This document shows positions 16,736 through 26,032 of a stretch of 64,000 nucleotides of DNA, in pieces (the stretch's first letter is position 1; each line of letters begins with the position of its first letter). Origin of the DNA: Thalassospira australica (lineage in GTDB: Bacteria > Pseudomonadota > Alphaproteobacteria > Rhodospirillales > Thalassospiraceae); NCBI RefSeq assembly GCF_000763295.1, contig NZ_JRJE01000020.1:62001-126000 (forward strand), given 5' to 3'. Position numbers and translations under genes: made by a program. Under the pieces are notes generated by a model. That model did no database searches, had not been told where the DNA came from, and worked only from the letters and a program-made list of their open reading frames with translations.

Positions 16736-17713
16736 ATGTCAAAGCACTGGATTGGTCATCATGTCGCGCGCATTGCACTTGCTGCGGGAACGATTGCCGC
16801 GTCATTCACAGCCCTTCCTGCCATGGCGGAAACCTTCCCTCACGAACTTGGCAAGGTCGAACTTGAAACCCACCCGACCCGCTTTGCAGTATCAAACTGG
16901 AGTTTGACCGAAAGCCTGATTGCCCTTGGCATTGACCCGGTCGCCATCCCGGAGGCCGATGGATATCGCGCCTGGGTGGTCGAACCGAAACTGCCCGAAA
17001 GTTTTGCAGATCTTGGCAGCCGCCGCGAACCCAATTTTGAAGCCCTGCGCGATGCCAACCCCGATGCCATCCTGATCAGCACCGAAATCGCGATGGCCCA
17101 TGAAAAGCTTTCCGGCTTTGCCCCGACATTCGTTTATTCGATCTACAACACCGGCAGCGATGAACCCGCCATCGACCGCGCCGAAACGCTTTTGCGCAAT
17201 ATTGCAAAATTGGCCGGCAAGCCCGATACCGCAGAAAACGTTATTGCATCGGTCAATGCCCGCATTGATGCGGCGGCCACCCGTATTCGCGATCATGTTG
17301 GTGACGATGCCCGGTTCGCGGTTGTCCGCATCCTTGATGACGCACACTTTCGCATTCATGGTCGCACGTCACTTTTCGGATCCACCCTTGAACGGATGGG
17401 CTTTGCCAATGCCTGGGATGGTGATGTGAATGGCTGGGCGTTTCATAATGGTGATGTTTCTGATCTGGCAAAAATGGGCGATGTACAGTTTGCCTATGTC
17501 CTGCCAATTGCCCCAACCACGCAGGAAACCCTGTTTGGGTCGGCGATCTGGAAAGCCATGCCGTTTGTGCGCAACGATCAGGTCTATGCCATTCCTTCAA
17601 GCTGGACCTTTGGTGGTCTGTTGTCCGCAGCCCGCTTTGCCGAACTGCTTGCAGATGCCGTAACCGGCACCGACGCAGATACAGATGCCAACGCCAGTGT
17701 CAGCGGATCATAA
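16736..17713 (+). CDS. Periplasmic iron-siderophore binding protein (FhuD-like), copy 1
   Basis: A 325-residue class III binding protein delivering ferric siderophore to the FhuB-like permease. The signal peptide ends near LPAMA (about residue 31). The family landmarks RFAVSNWSLTESLIALGIDPVA (split here as RFAVSNWSLTE and SLIALGIDPVA), LGSRREPNFEAL and NPDAILIS are present. AGGGA precedes the ATG at 16736. The last 20 residues are a low-complexity Asp/Ala/Thr tail. It is followed after 3 bp by a homologous gene, so the pair probably arose by tandem duplication. Confidence 0.88.
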   Translation: MSKHWIGHHVARIALAAGTIAASFTALPAMAETFPHELGKVELETHPTRFAVSNWSLTESLIALGIDPVAIPEADGYRAWVVEPKLPESFADLGSRREPNFEALRDANPDAILISTEIAMAHEKLSGFAPTFVYSIYNTGSDEPAIDRAETLLRNIAKLAGKPDTAENVIASVNARIDAAATRIRDHVGDDARFAVVRILDDAHFRIHGRTSLFGSTLERMGFANAWDGDVNGWAFHNGDVSDLAKMGDVQFAYVLPIAPTTQETLFGSAIWKAMPFVRNDQVYAIPSSWTFGGLLSAARFAELLADAVTGTDADTDANASVSGS

Positions 17714-17716
17714 ATA

Positions 17717-18661
17717 ATGGCCGTCTTGCGTTTCTCCATCGCTTGTCTTTGCCTGATTTGTCTGGGTGGTGTTTTGTTCATCCTGCCCGGCACGGCAGCA
17801 ATGGCAGACCCGATTGTCATTGAACATGAACGCGGCACAGTTACGCTCGATCAACCGGCCAAACGTGTTGCCGTGACCAACTGGGCTTTTGCTGAAACGC
17901 TGATTGCACTTGGCCTTGATCCCGTCGCCATTGCCGATCCGGCGGATTACCGTGACTGGGTGGCAAAGCCGGAACTGCCCGATGATTTCATTGATCTCGG
18001 CCAGCGCGGATCCCCCAACATGGAGGCATTGCGCAAGGCAAAACCGGACCTGATCCTGATCAGTCAGGAACTGGAAATGGCCTATGAGAACCTCTCGACG
18101 GTCGCACCGGTGATGATGTTGTCGGTCTATGATGACGGCAATGTCGCATTCGATGCGGCCACAGGCATGCTGCGCAAAGTTGCCAGGGCAATTGGCCGCG
18201 AAGATGCCGGTGCGGCTTATTTGCGTAAGGTTGACGCACAGCTTGGCGAATACGGCAATCGGGTGCGCGACATACTTGGCCCGGATGGCGCATTGACCGT
18301 TGCGAGTTTTTATTCCGAAGCCAATATCGCCGTTTTTGGCGCACCGTCCCTGTATGGTTCAGTTCTTGTGCGTATGAACGTGCCACTGGCCTATCAGGGG
18401 GACGTTTCAAAATGGGGCTTTGCCCGTGGCGGGCTTGAAATTCTGGCCCCGCTTGCAAAAAGCACATTGGTCTATACCAACCCGATCCCCGATGTGATCC
18501 ATGAAAAAGCCTGGTCGTCGCCGATCTGGAAGATCATGGATTTTGTTCGCAACAACCGGGTTTATGAACTGCCGGTGGTCTGGGCCTATGGCGGGGTGCC
18601 ATCGGGCCTGCGCTTTGCAAAACTTCTGACCGAAAGCCTTGAAAGCGGCCCGGTGCGATGA
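17717..18661 (+). CDS. Periplasmic iron-siderophore binding protein (FhuD-like), copy 2
   Basis: A 314-residue paralogue of the preceding protein. It has a signal peptide ending near TAAMA and matching landmarks: VAVTNWAFAETLIALGLDPVA (split here as VAVTNWAFAE and TLIALGLDPVA), LGQRGSPNMEAL and KPDLILIS. Its stop overlaps the permease start by 4 bp (ATGA), so the two are translationally coupled, which suggests that copy 2 is the principal partner of the permease while copy 1 may widen the ligand range. Ligand not known. Confidence 0.88.
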   Translation: MAVLRFSIACLCLICLGGVLFILPGTAAMADPIVIEHERGTVTLDQPAKRVAVTNWAFAETLIALGLDPVAIADPADYRDWVAKPELPDDFIDLGQRGSPNMEALRKAKPDLILISQELEMAYENLSTVAPVMMLSVYDDGNVAFDAATGMLRKVARAIGREDAGAAYLRKVDAQLGEYGNRVRDILGPDGALTVASFYSEANIAVFGAPSLYGSVLVRMNVPLAYQGDVSKWGFARGGLEILAPLAKSTLVYTNPIPDVIHEKAWSSPIWKIMDFVRNNRVYELPVVWAYGGVPSGLRFAKLLTESLESGPVR

Positions 18662-20643
18662 CGATCACTCAACCCCGTAGCCCCGCCATCCTGACCGGTG
18701 TCTTGGGTCTTCTTGCACTGACGTGTCTTGTGATTGATTTTGGACCATTCCTGCAACGGGGATTGGCTTCACAGGTCATGTTCACGCCGGATGAAACCGA
18801 TTTTGACCAAATCCTGTTTCACTACAGCACCCTTCCCCGCCTTGCGATGGCATTTTTGTGCGGGGCGGGTCTGGCATTGGCAGGTGCAGCCGTCCAGACC
18901 GTACTGCGCAACCCGCTTGCATCGCCCACCACCCTTGGTGTTGGCGCGGGCGTTGAATTTGCCCTGACCCTGTTTGTTTTGCTGGCCCCGGCATCGCTTG
19001 CCATGTTTCAGGAGGCCTTTGCCCTTGCCGGTGGTCTGATCGCGCTGGGTGCTGTTTATCTGATCGCGGCAAATCGCGGCAATGCGACCTTGTGGCTTAT
19101 TCTGGCCGGGATGATTGTGAACCTGCTTTTGCAATCCGGGTCGCAGATTGTTTTGCTGTTTAACGAGCAATATCTGCAATCCATTTTCATGTGGGGGGCT
19201 GGCGATCTGGCCCAGAACGGATGGGAATCAACGCAGTTTGTCTTGCCGCGCGTCGCTCTTGGCATGTTGGCGATCCTTGCCTTGTCGCGCCCGCTTGATC
19301 TTTTGGCACTTGGTGATGATACAGCGGGATCGCTTGGCGCAAAGGTCACCTTGCTGCGGCTTGTGATTTTGGGATTGGCAGTTTTTATCACCGCCTCGGT
19401 CATTTCGGCAGCAGGCATGATCGGTTTTGTCGGACTTGCCATCCCGGCGGCCCTTCGCATTGCCGGACTATCCCGTTCACGCGATCTCATGATCTATTCG
19501 GTCTTTACCGGAGGGTTTGCCTTGCTTGTGATCGACTTTGTGGTGCGTCAGTTTAACGGTCTTGGCGGGGATACTTTGCCGACAGGCGCGGCAACAGCCC
19601 TTTTTGGGGCACCGTTTATCATTTTCATGCTGCGCAAGGCCCGCATTATGCCCGGCTCCCAAAGCGAAGATCAGCACAGCGATCAGCAGATCACCTCAAA
19701 AACAGTCCTTTCTGTTTGCCTTGCCATCACACTTGTCATCGGTGTGGCGTTTTCAATCTTTGTTTCCCTTGATGGCACTGGCTTTGTTTTGCTGGCGTGG
19801 AATGAAGGCAACCTTGATATCATGACCGGGCGTGCGGAACGCACGTTTGCGGCGATGATTTGCGGCGCGGCACTGGCCGTTTCCGGCACACTTATTCAGC
19901 GTGTCGGGCGCAATCCGCTGGCAAGTCCGGAAATCACCGGGGTCAGTTCGGCCACAGCCCTTGCCATGATCATTGCCCTTGCCATTTTCGGGTTCGGTCA
20001 ACGCGCAGAGCTGATGGTCATTGGGGCGCTGGGCGGGATCATCTCGTTGATAGTATTGTTGTTGTTGTGCCGGAAGTTTACCCATGCGCCGCACTACATG
20101 TTGCTCAACGGCCTTGCCCTGACCGCTGTTCTTGGCGCGATCGTCCGTATCGTTTTGACGCGCAGTGGTACGCAAACATCCATGCTGATGTCCTGGCTTG
20201 CCGGGACGACTTATTTCACCAGCATGGATGAAGTCTTGATTGTGGCCGCGGTCACGGGTGTGCTTCTGATCGTGGCCATCGCGCTTCGCCGTCCGTTGGA
20301 ACTGGCATCGCTTGGGCCGGAACAGTCCGTATCGCTGGGGCTTGGCATATCAGGTTTTCAGTTTGCCATGATGTTGCTTGCCGCCATTCTGGCCGCCAGT
20401 GCCACGCTTCTGGTCGGACCGCTCAGTTTTGTTGGCCTGATGGCCCCGCATCTGGCCCGCGTTGCCGGATATCGCCTTGCGGGCGGGCATCTGCTGGGCG
20501 CGGTGTTGATTGGTGTAAATGTCATGATGGTTGCCGAATGGCTGGCACGCAACATGATCTATCCTGCCCAATTGCCAACGGGCCTGATCGCTGCATTGAT
20601 AGGTACAAGTTACTTCCTGATATTGGCCGTGCGCAAACGCTAG
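18658..20643 (+). CDS. fhuB: Fused iron-siderophore ABC permease (FhuB-like)
   Basis: Inner-membrane permease of 661 residues made of two homologous FecCD halves (about 1-325 and 335-661), as in FhuB, with roughly 18-20 membrane helices. The same family motif occurs in both halves: GLALAGAAVQTVLRNPLASP and AALAVSGTLIQRVGRNPLAS. A second pair, GFVGLAIPAALRIAG and SFVGLMAPHLARVAG, marks the ATPase-contacting loops. The fused form serves hydroxamate siderophores in known cases. It ends 5 bp from the convergent GFA gene. Confidence 0.92.
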   Translation: MTITQPRSPAILTGVLGLLALTCLVIDFGPFLQRGLASQVMFTPDETDFDQILFHYSTLPRLAMAFLCGAGLALAGAAVQTVLRNPLASPTTLGVGAGVEFALTLFVLLAPASLAMFQEAFALAGGLIALGAVYLIAANRGNATLWLILAGMIVNLLLQSGSQIVLLFNEQYLQSIFMWGAGDLAQNGWESTQFVLPRVALGMLAILALSRPLDLLALGDDTAGSLGAKVTLLRLVILGLAVFITASVISAAGMIGFVGLAIPAALRIAGLSRSRDLMIYSVFTGGFALLVIDFVVRQFNGLGGDTLPTGAATALFGAPFIIFMLRKARIMPGSQSEDQHSDQQITSKTVLSVCLAITLVIGVAFSIFVSLDGTGFVLLAWNEGNLDIMTGRAERTFAAMICGAALAVSGTLIQRVGRNPLASPEITGVSSATALAMIIALAIFGFGQRAELMVIGALGGIISLIVLLLLCRKFTHAPHYMLLNGLALTAVLGAIVRIVLTRSGTQTSMLMSWLAGTTYFTSMDEVLIVAAVTGVLLIVAIALRRPLELASLGPEQSVSLGLGISGFQFAMMLLAAILAASATLLVGPLSFVGLMAPHLARVAGYRLAGGHLLGAVLIGVNVMMVAEWLARNMIYPAQLPTGLIAALIGTSYFLILAVRKR

Positions 20644-20648
20644 GGCAA

Positions 20649-21050
20649 TCAACCCGGCGGAATGTAATCACCTTCGAACTTGATCAGGTCATCCTTGATT
20701 TCATACCAGTCGGGTTTGGACGCGGTATGGATATGGATCGACGGACGGATTTTCGGATCGTCATCAAGGGCGGACGCCGCGACGACATAGATGTCCCCCG
20801 CTGACAAATCCCCAAGCGACGTGCCGCATTTCTTGCAAAAGCAGCGTTCAAACTTTGCATCAGGGCCTTTGTAACGGCCAATTGACTCTTTACCGGTCAA
20901 CAAATGAAGGTCATCGGCCTTACCGATCACGACAGCTGAAAACACGCCTGCTGCCTTGCGACAACGCGAACAATGACAATAGCTTAGTGACGAGGGCTCA
21001 CCGGATATTTCGAACGTAACCTTGCCACACAGGCAGCTTCCCTTGATCAT
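20649..21050 (-). CDS. GFA/CENP-V family zinc-binding protein
   Basis: A 133-residue cytoplasmic protein of the glutathione-dependent formaldehyde-activating (Gfa/CENP-V) fold. The zinc cysteines are all present: CLC at 6-8, CHCSRC at 25-30 and CFCKKC at 70-75. The family binds zinc; most members have no proven activity. It is the last leftward gene of the TonB receptor group, 90 bp after the His-rich gene, though it may have its own promoter (GGGATGTGAA precedes the ATG). Confidence 0.88.
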   Translation of the reverse strand: MIKGSCLCGKVTFEISGEPSSLSYCHCSRCRKAAGVFSAVVIGKADDLHLLTGKESIGRYKGPDAKFERCFCKKCGTSLGDLSAGDIYVVAASALDDDPKIRPSIHIHTASKPDWYEIKDDLIKFEGDYIPPG

Positions 21051-21140
21051 TTCACATCCCCATTTTCATGATTGCGAAAACAGAACATAACATGAACATT
21101 ATTCACATTCCACACCCAAGCGTGAAATCGCAACCATGCT

Positions 21141-21554
21141 TTAGGGGGTTGCGTTAAGCGGCCACTCGCGTGCCATGTCAAAGGCCGCGTCCAATGACGG
21201 GGCATGCTTGACCGGAAAAGGCAGCATCCGCGCGAAATTGGTATTTTCAACGTGTTCGGCATGGTCATCATGGCCCTGTTCATCGCCGTGATGGTGCCCT
21301 TCATCAACGCGAATGAAACCCTTGGCAAATTCAGTCAATCGATCCCGGTTTTGTTTGAACCAGACCGCTGCCTGCTTGCGGATTTCATGGTCCTGATTGA
21401 TCAGCCCTGAAATGCGGAAAATCAAAATAACCGGCGCGGGTTGGCCCGCCAGATCGGCCAGTGCATCAAGATAGGCCTGCCCATCCGCATCGCTTTGCTG
21501 ATCAATCATTTCAAACAGAACGATATCGGGTTTTGGCATACTTGATCTGAACAT
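21141..21554 (-). CDS. Unrecognised small His-rich protein downstream of the TonB receptor
   Basis: A 137-residue protein of unknown family. The ATG at 21554 is chosen for AAGGAAAG upstream; a longer in-frame start overlaps the receptor gene. Residues 10-82 look like a compact alpha/beta domain (IVLFEMI, PVILIFRISG, then a helix with KQAAVWFKQNRDRL). A linker then carries His at 87, 88, 89, 95, 98 and 101 among Asp/Glu residues, suggestive of metal binding. There is no signal peptide. It follows the TonB receptor by 74 bp on the same strand, so it is probably part of the iron-starvation transcript. Function unknown; a metal storage or sensing role would be inference. Confidence 0.68.
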   Translation of the reverse strand: MFRSSMPKPDIVLFEMIDQQSDADGQAYLDALADLAGQPAPVILIFRISGLINQDHEIRKQAAVWFKQNRDRLTEFAKGFIRVDEGHHHGDEQGHDDHAEHVENTNFARMLPFPVKHAPSLDAAFDMAREWPLNATP

Positions 21555-21628
21555 CAGGTCTTTCCTTGTACAAAGGGCCCGACGGAATATCCGCCGGGCC
21601 GATCTTTCAATTTCAGATACCAACACGA

Positions 21629-24055
21629 TCAGAATTCGCGGCGATATCCAATGGTAACCGTCCGGCCATGCCCGGCGACTGAATACCCGCGCAAGGCGGT
21701 CGCAGCCGGGTTTTCGTAGCTGGTATCAAGGATGTTCTCGATCCCGAAACGCGCTGTTCCGCCCAGAACCGGATAATTGCCCGACAGATTGAAAACCAGG
21801 CTCGGCTTGATTTTCTTGTCTTCGATCTTGTTGCGCGCAGCGGTATAGGTCCCGTCAAAACGCATGTTCAGATCCCCCCAGACATAGCTGTCTACATAGC
21901 CGGTGAAACGAAACGGCGATGGAATGCGGTTGTTGGGAAGCCAACTGTCAAGATCACCGTCTTCGTTGGTGTCATAGCGGCCTTCAACATAAGACGCCAG
22001 CGCACCGACAAAGGTATCCGCAGTGACGTCATATTCCCCCGTCAGTTCGGCACCGATGATGCGTTCCTTTTCCTGACTGAGCTTGTTGGTCGAGGAATCG
22101 TAATTGTCACCATGTTCATTGGTGCTCATATAGACCGCGCCGGTGGCCCGGAAATCCTGCCCGCTGTATCGGGCGGCCATTTCATATGTCTTGACCTTGG
22201 AGGCCTCAACATCAATCTCATCGAAGTTGAGCGGAATGGACGTCCCCGCCAGACCTGCGCGGCGGGTATAGGCCCCGACATCAGGGACCGAGAACCCTTC
22301 GCTATAGCTCAAAGACGTATCAATCTGATCGGTCCAATGCACCACAGCAGATGCGTTATAGGTCACGGCACTATAGGTCGTCTCACCGCCCGTAAAGGCT
22401 GCGGCGGCAAGAATTTGCTGTGCAACACCTGCATTGTAACGCATGTAACTCGGGCGGGTGAAATCTTTGACCGTCAGGTCATATTCTTCGTAGCGCACAC
22501 CACCCGACAGATCGACATATTTGCCAATCGGCGCGGAAAGCTGGGCAAAGACAGCCTTGCCGCTTTGTTCCATCGGCGCGCCAATATCGCGGTTGCTGAC
22601 GGTGCGGTATTTGACATCATCAAAGGTCAAATCCCCACCCCAAGTCAGGGTAAGCCCGTCATAGGCAGCATCAAGACTGGTATCGGTTGAAAGTTTGACC
22701 CCGTATTTTACCGTATCAATAACCGACTGTCCGAGCGGGTCTTCAATCGCGCCATTGTTGGCAAGTGAAACAAGACCGGGGTTATAGGTTGCGTGATATT
22801 CCGCACGTGCGGCCTGTTTGTAGCTGTCGTTGTAAAACAGTTTCAGGTCACCCACACCAACCTTGCCAAAATCAAACTCATATCCAGCCGTAAAATACTG
22901 ACTGTCATCTTCCAATGGCTGCGCAAGATAGGGGCTGTCATAATTGACAGACACCGGGTCGTCCGACAAATCCGGATAATATTCGATGTCCTGACGGAAC
23001 CGTACCACTTCGGATGACAGGAAAAGACGGTGACCTTCGGCCATCGTCACACCGACCTTGCCAAACACACTAAGGTCTTCGGCATTATCAAAACCGCCCT
23101 GCCCCAACATGGCGTCGGACGGCACCTGATTGCCATAACCGTCATAGGCATTGCCGCTTTGTGATCCGGTCACACTGCCCGCCAGATCGACCACGCCAAC
23201 CCCGCCGCTGCCCGAAAGTGTAAGCGACGGTGCGAAGCTGTCACCGATGTCGTCGGTATAGCTTTTGACATGACCATCGACGACAAAGCTGTTTTTGCCC
23301 ACTTCACCGGTCTTGGTAATGATGTTGATCGTTGCCCCCGTGGCCCCGTCGCCGTTCATGGCATTGGAGCCGGGAATAACCTCGATGCTTTCGACCTGCT
23401 GAAGATCAATCATCGAAAGAATACGGCTGCTGTTACGCAGCGGTGTATTGCGCGACACCCCATCAACCAGCACCTGCACATCACGCCCACGAAAGGTTTC
23501 CGTGCTTGCAATCAGGCTTTGATCATCAAACATGAAACCCGGCACTGTGTTGCGAATGACATTGGTAATGTCGCTGCTTTTGGCGGCCTGTACCTCGATC
23601 TGATCGCGCCCGATTACGACAACAGAAGGCGACATGGTACCAATGGACCGGCGCGAACGCGTTGCACTGACCACGACTTCCGGCAAAACGACCGCATCTT
23701 TCGCACCCGTTGATGCCCCCGCCACTGGGCGAATGATCACACTGTCATCAGATACAAATTCAAACCCGTAACCGCTGCCAGACAACAATGCTTCAAGCGC
23801 GTCAGGTGCAGACATATCTGCGGACAGTTCACCGCTGTCACGATCAGACAGATCCCCCTGCACCACAAGTTGCAGGTCAAACTGATCGGCAAGCTGATCA
23901 AGGGCCGTGCGCAGGTTTCCTGCAGCAATTGTAACGGGTTGCACCTGATCGGTTTTGACTTGTGCAGAGGCCTGCGGGATCGATGCGATCAACAATGTCG
24001 CAAAAAGTGCCGTGCTCCCCAACAGACGGGACATTCTAAAATTCTCGGCTTTCAA
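21629..24055 (-). CDS. TonB-dependent siderophore receptor with STN signalling domain (FecA-like transducer)
   Basis: Outer-membrane receptor of up to 808 residues for a ferric siderophore. In order: signal peptide ending near ASA, an STN signalling domain (about 38-112, VTIAAGNLRTALDQLADQF), a TonB box-like VVLPEVVVSATR, a plug domain (RGRDVQVLVDGV, IEVIPGSNAMNGDGATGATI), and a 22-strand barrel ending in a terminal Phe (GYRREF). The STN domain together with FecI and FecR genes just upstream marks a transducer that also activates its own gene. The TTG at 24055 has GGGGGA six bases upstream; the ATG at 24034 (MSRLLG) is the alternative. Confidence 0.92.
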   Translation of the reverse strand: MKAENFRMSRLLGSTALFATLLIASIPQASAQVKTDQVQPVTIAAGNLRTALDQLADQFDLQLVVQGDLSDRDSGELSADMSAPDALEALLSGSGYGFEFVSDDSVIIRPVAGASTGAKDAVVLPEVVVSATRSRRSIGTMSPSVVVIGRDQIEVQAAKSSDITNVIRNTVPGFMFDDQSLIASTETFRGRDVQVLVDGVSRNTPLRNSSRILSMIDLQQVESIEVIPGSNAMNGDGATGATINIITKTGEVGKNSFVVDGHVKSYTDDIGDSFAPSLTLSGSGGVGVVDLAGSVTGSQSGNAYDGYGNQVPSDAMLGQGGFDNAEDLSVFGKVGVTMAEGHRLFLSSEVVRFRQDIEYYPDLSDDPVSVNYDSPYLAQPLEDDSQYFTAGYEFDFGKVGVGDLKLFYNDSYKQAARAEYHATYNPGLVSLANNGAIEDPLGQSVIDTVKYGVKLSTDTSLDAAYDGLTLTWGGDLTFDDVKYRTVSNRDIGAPMEQSGKAVFAQLSAPIGKYVDLSGGVRYEEYDLTVKDFTRPSYMRYNAGVAQQILAAAAFTGGETTYSAVTYNASAVVHWTDQIDTSLSYSEGFSVPDVGAYTRRAGLAGTSIPLNFDEIDVEASKVKTYEMAARYSGQDFRATGAVYMSTNEHGDNYDSSTNKLSQEKERIIGAELTGEYDVTADTFVGALASYVEGRYDTNEDGDLDSWLPNNRIPSPFRFTGYVDSYVWGDLNMRFDGTYTAARNKIEDKKIKPSLVFNLSGNYPVLGGTARFGIENILDTSYENPAATALRGYSVAGHGRTVTIGYRREF

Positions 24056-24144
24056 CGTTATTCCCCCTTTAGTCCAAAATAATAATGCAAATCACTATTA
24101 CCTTCATGACGAATGGGGGCATCGGAATGAGGAGGATAAAATTT

Positions 24145-25221
24145 CTATTTTCTTGAAATTATTCTGAACCCGCCGGGAACGGCGTTCTCGGTAAGGTTAT
24201 AGGCAGCAAGAACTGCTTCATACGCCCGTTCGGGTTTGGCCAGATCAAAGCTGCCCGACACCGTGATATCGCCCATGCGCGGATCACGCACAAAGGTGTT
24301 GCCATCCAGAAGCGGGGACATCCGGGCAAACAATTCGTCAATCGGCATGTCATTGATCACCCAGCGCCCTGCGCGCCATGCGGCAACGCGCGCGGGCACA
24401 ATGGCCCCGAAGTGAAGATCACCATCGTTATCCTGCCATGATGTCTGCCCGGCCTGCAGGCGGGCCAGACCGGCATCACGTTTACCAAGGTCAACAATCC
24501 CTTCGGACACCTCGACGCGCACATGCCCGCCCCATTTCGAGGCGCTAAAGGCTGTGCCCACCGCCGTTGCCGTCAGCTTGTTCAAATGAATGCGCAGCGG
24601 CCGGGTGGTATCCTTGGCGACATCGATAAAAACACCACCTTCAAGTACCGTCAGATCGCGATACTGCTCACCATAAGAAAGCGATACCCGCGTACCCGGT
24701 TCCATCCAGATGCGTGATCCGTCAGACAGTTCATGGCTTTTTGACACAACGCCCGGCGTGTTCGCCGCGACCAGATCCGGGTCAGGCTGGAATGCGGAAT
24801 ACCCCCAAAGCCCGACCAAAAGCAAAATGATGACACCCGCCAACACCGGACGTGCACGGCGCTTGGCCGAACGCATTCCCGGCAGACGTCCACTGCCGCC
24901 TTCAAGCGCACCAAGCCGTTCAAGATCACGACGTACACCTTCGACGTCAAAACCGCCATCGTCATTGCCATACGTCCCCTCCCCGCCCGGCACATTGGCC
25001 CGGTTCAGATTTCGGGCGCGATCAGATGCGGCGATTTCCATGCTGTTCCATACCTGGCGCGCATGGTTCAGGCGGTTGGTATTTTCGGGATCGGCCGCCT
25101 GCCAGCTTTCAAAGGCCACTTCTTCAGCCGGATCGAGCGTATCCGCATCAAGCCGGATCGCCCAGAAATCAGCGATATCGTCATTGTTTTGGCAATCTTC
25201 GGGATAGCGGAAGTCAGTCAT
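24145..25221 (-). CDS. fecR: FecR-family anti-sigma/signal transducer
   Basis: Inner-membrane regulator of 358 residues that links the receptor to the sigma factor. The cytoplasmic DUF4880 region contains IADFWAIRLDADTLDP and NRLNHARQVWNSM. One membrane segment (VLAGVIILLLVGLWGYSAF) follows. The periplasmic FecR domain has ELSDGSRIWMEPGTRVSLSY (split in ELSDGSR and IWMEPGTRVSLSY), and the C-terminal STN-interacting domain ends at FRIIS. The ATG at 25221 starts at the domain; a longer in-frame start at 25359 would add an unlikely leader. It lies between the sigma factor and receptor genes, the standard order. Confidence 0.9.
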   Translation of the reverse strand: MTDFRYPEDCQNNDDIADFWAIRLDADTLDPAEEVAFESWQAADPENTNRLNHARQVWNSMEIAASDRARNLNRANVPGGEGTYGNDDGGFDVEGVRRDLERLGALEGGSGRLPGMRSAKRRARPVLAGVIILLLVGLWGYSAFQPDPDLVAANTPGVVSKSHELSDGSRIWMEPGTRVSLSYGEQYRDLTVLEGGVFIDVAKDTTRPLRIHLNKLTATAVGTAFSASKWGGHVRVEVSEGIVDLGKRDAGLARLQAGQTSWQDNDGDLHFGAIVPARVAAWRAGRWVINDMPIDELFARMSPLLDGNTFVRDPRMGDITVSGSFDLAKPERAYEAVLAAYNLTENAVPGGFRIISRK

Positions 25222-25368
25222 GGCGATGTCGTGATCCGGCTTTTGGCTGCGTGCTTTGTTATTATTTTGACGAACGGGCCGGCCCAAAAAGGATGTCTTG
25301 AGGCAGACCAGGTTAAATGCGGGCTTCGGGCTCGTGCATATGGGCGGCGGCGCACCCATGAAAGAAAA

Positions 25369-25893
25369 TCAGTTTTCATGGCGCGCCAACACCTGTTTGC
25401 AATGTCCAAGCGCCTGACGCAAATGCTTTTCGACCATATTGCGACTAATGCCAAGCTGTTCGGCTGCTTCTGACGGGCTGAGGTGGTCGCGCTTGCACAG
25501 CAAAAACACTTCACGGCAGCGCGGCGGCAGGTCATCAATGGCAAGCCCGACAATATCAAGCCGCTGGCGATCTGCGCTGATTTGTTCTGGCGTCACCGAC
25601 TGGGGGACAGCACTGTTCATTTCGCTGATTTCGGCCGGATCGGTGAATTCAACCGGGTTGCGATTGTTCCGGCGCAATGCATCAATCGCCAAATTGGTCG
25701 CCATGCGCATCAGATAGGCTGGGGGATTTGCGATTTCCGCCGGATCGATGTTTCGATGGCGCAATTGAACATAAAGGTCCTGCAAAACATCATGACTTTC
25801 ATCGCGCGCAGGCAGATATTTCTGCACCTGACGCAACAAACGACCGTGATATTGCTGATAAAGACTGTCCCAGGAACGGTCGCAGACCGTCAT
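25369..25893 (-). CDS. fecI: FecI-family extracytoplasmic-function sigma factor
   Basis: Sigma factor of 174 residues. Region 2 is visible as DESHDVLQDLYVQLRHR and MATNLAIDALRR. Region 4 is visible as DDLPPRCREVFLLCKRDHLSPSEAAEQLGIS followed by MVEKHLRQAL (written in parts). It should direct RNA polymerase to the TonB receptor promoter when FecR signals ligand. A perfect Fur-type palindrome lies 23 bp upstream of the ATG, so iron represses the cascade at its top. Confidence 0.92.
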   Translation of the reverse strand: MTVCDRSWDSLYQQYHGRLLRQVQKYLPARDESHDVLQDLYVQLRHRNIDPAEIANPPAYLMRMATNLAIDALRRNNRNPVEFTDPAEISEMNSAVPQSVTPEQISADRQRLDIVGLAIDDLPPRCREVFLLCKRDHLSPSEAAEQLGISRNMVEKHLRQALGHCKQVLARHEN

Positions 25894-25912
25894 AACCGCA
25901 CATCCAGATTTC

Positions 25913-25934
25913 GATAATGATAACCGTTATCATT
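25913..25934. promoter_or_regulatory. Fur box upstream of fecI
   Basis: AATGATAAC-C-GTTATCATT (25916-25934) is a perfect 9-1-9 palindrome and matches the Fur consensus TGATAATnATTATCA at 12 of 14 positions. It overlaps the expected promoter of the sigma factor gene. Confidence 0.8.
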
Positions 25935-25982
25935 TTTAATTGTGCTTATAGACATTCCTGACTGTGCGTCAATTCAAAAAGC

Positions 25983-26009
25983 AAAAGGCCCGCGTGAAGC
26001 GGACCTTTT
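25983..26009 (-). terminator. Terminator at the end of the TRAP/uronate dehydrogenase operon
   Basis: AAAAGG-CCCGC and GCGG-ACCTTTT form an 11-bp stem with one wobble on the leftward transcript and a T-rich tail, 23 bp after the uronate dehydrogenase stop. It also separates that operon from the fecI promoter. Confidence 0.75.
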
Positions 26010-26032
26010 GACAAAATGAAATTGATGGGGGG

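Noticed and set aside
24080-24104. Possible Fur box upstream of the TonB receptor
   Set aside because: Only about half of the consensus positions match; receptor control is better explained by FecI.
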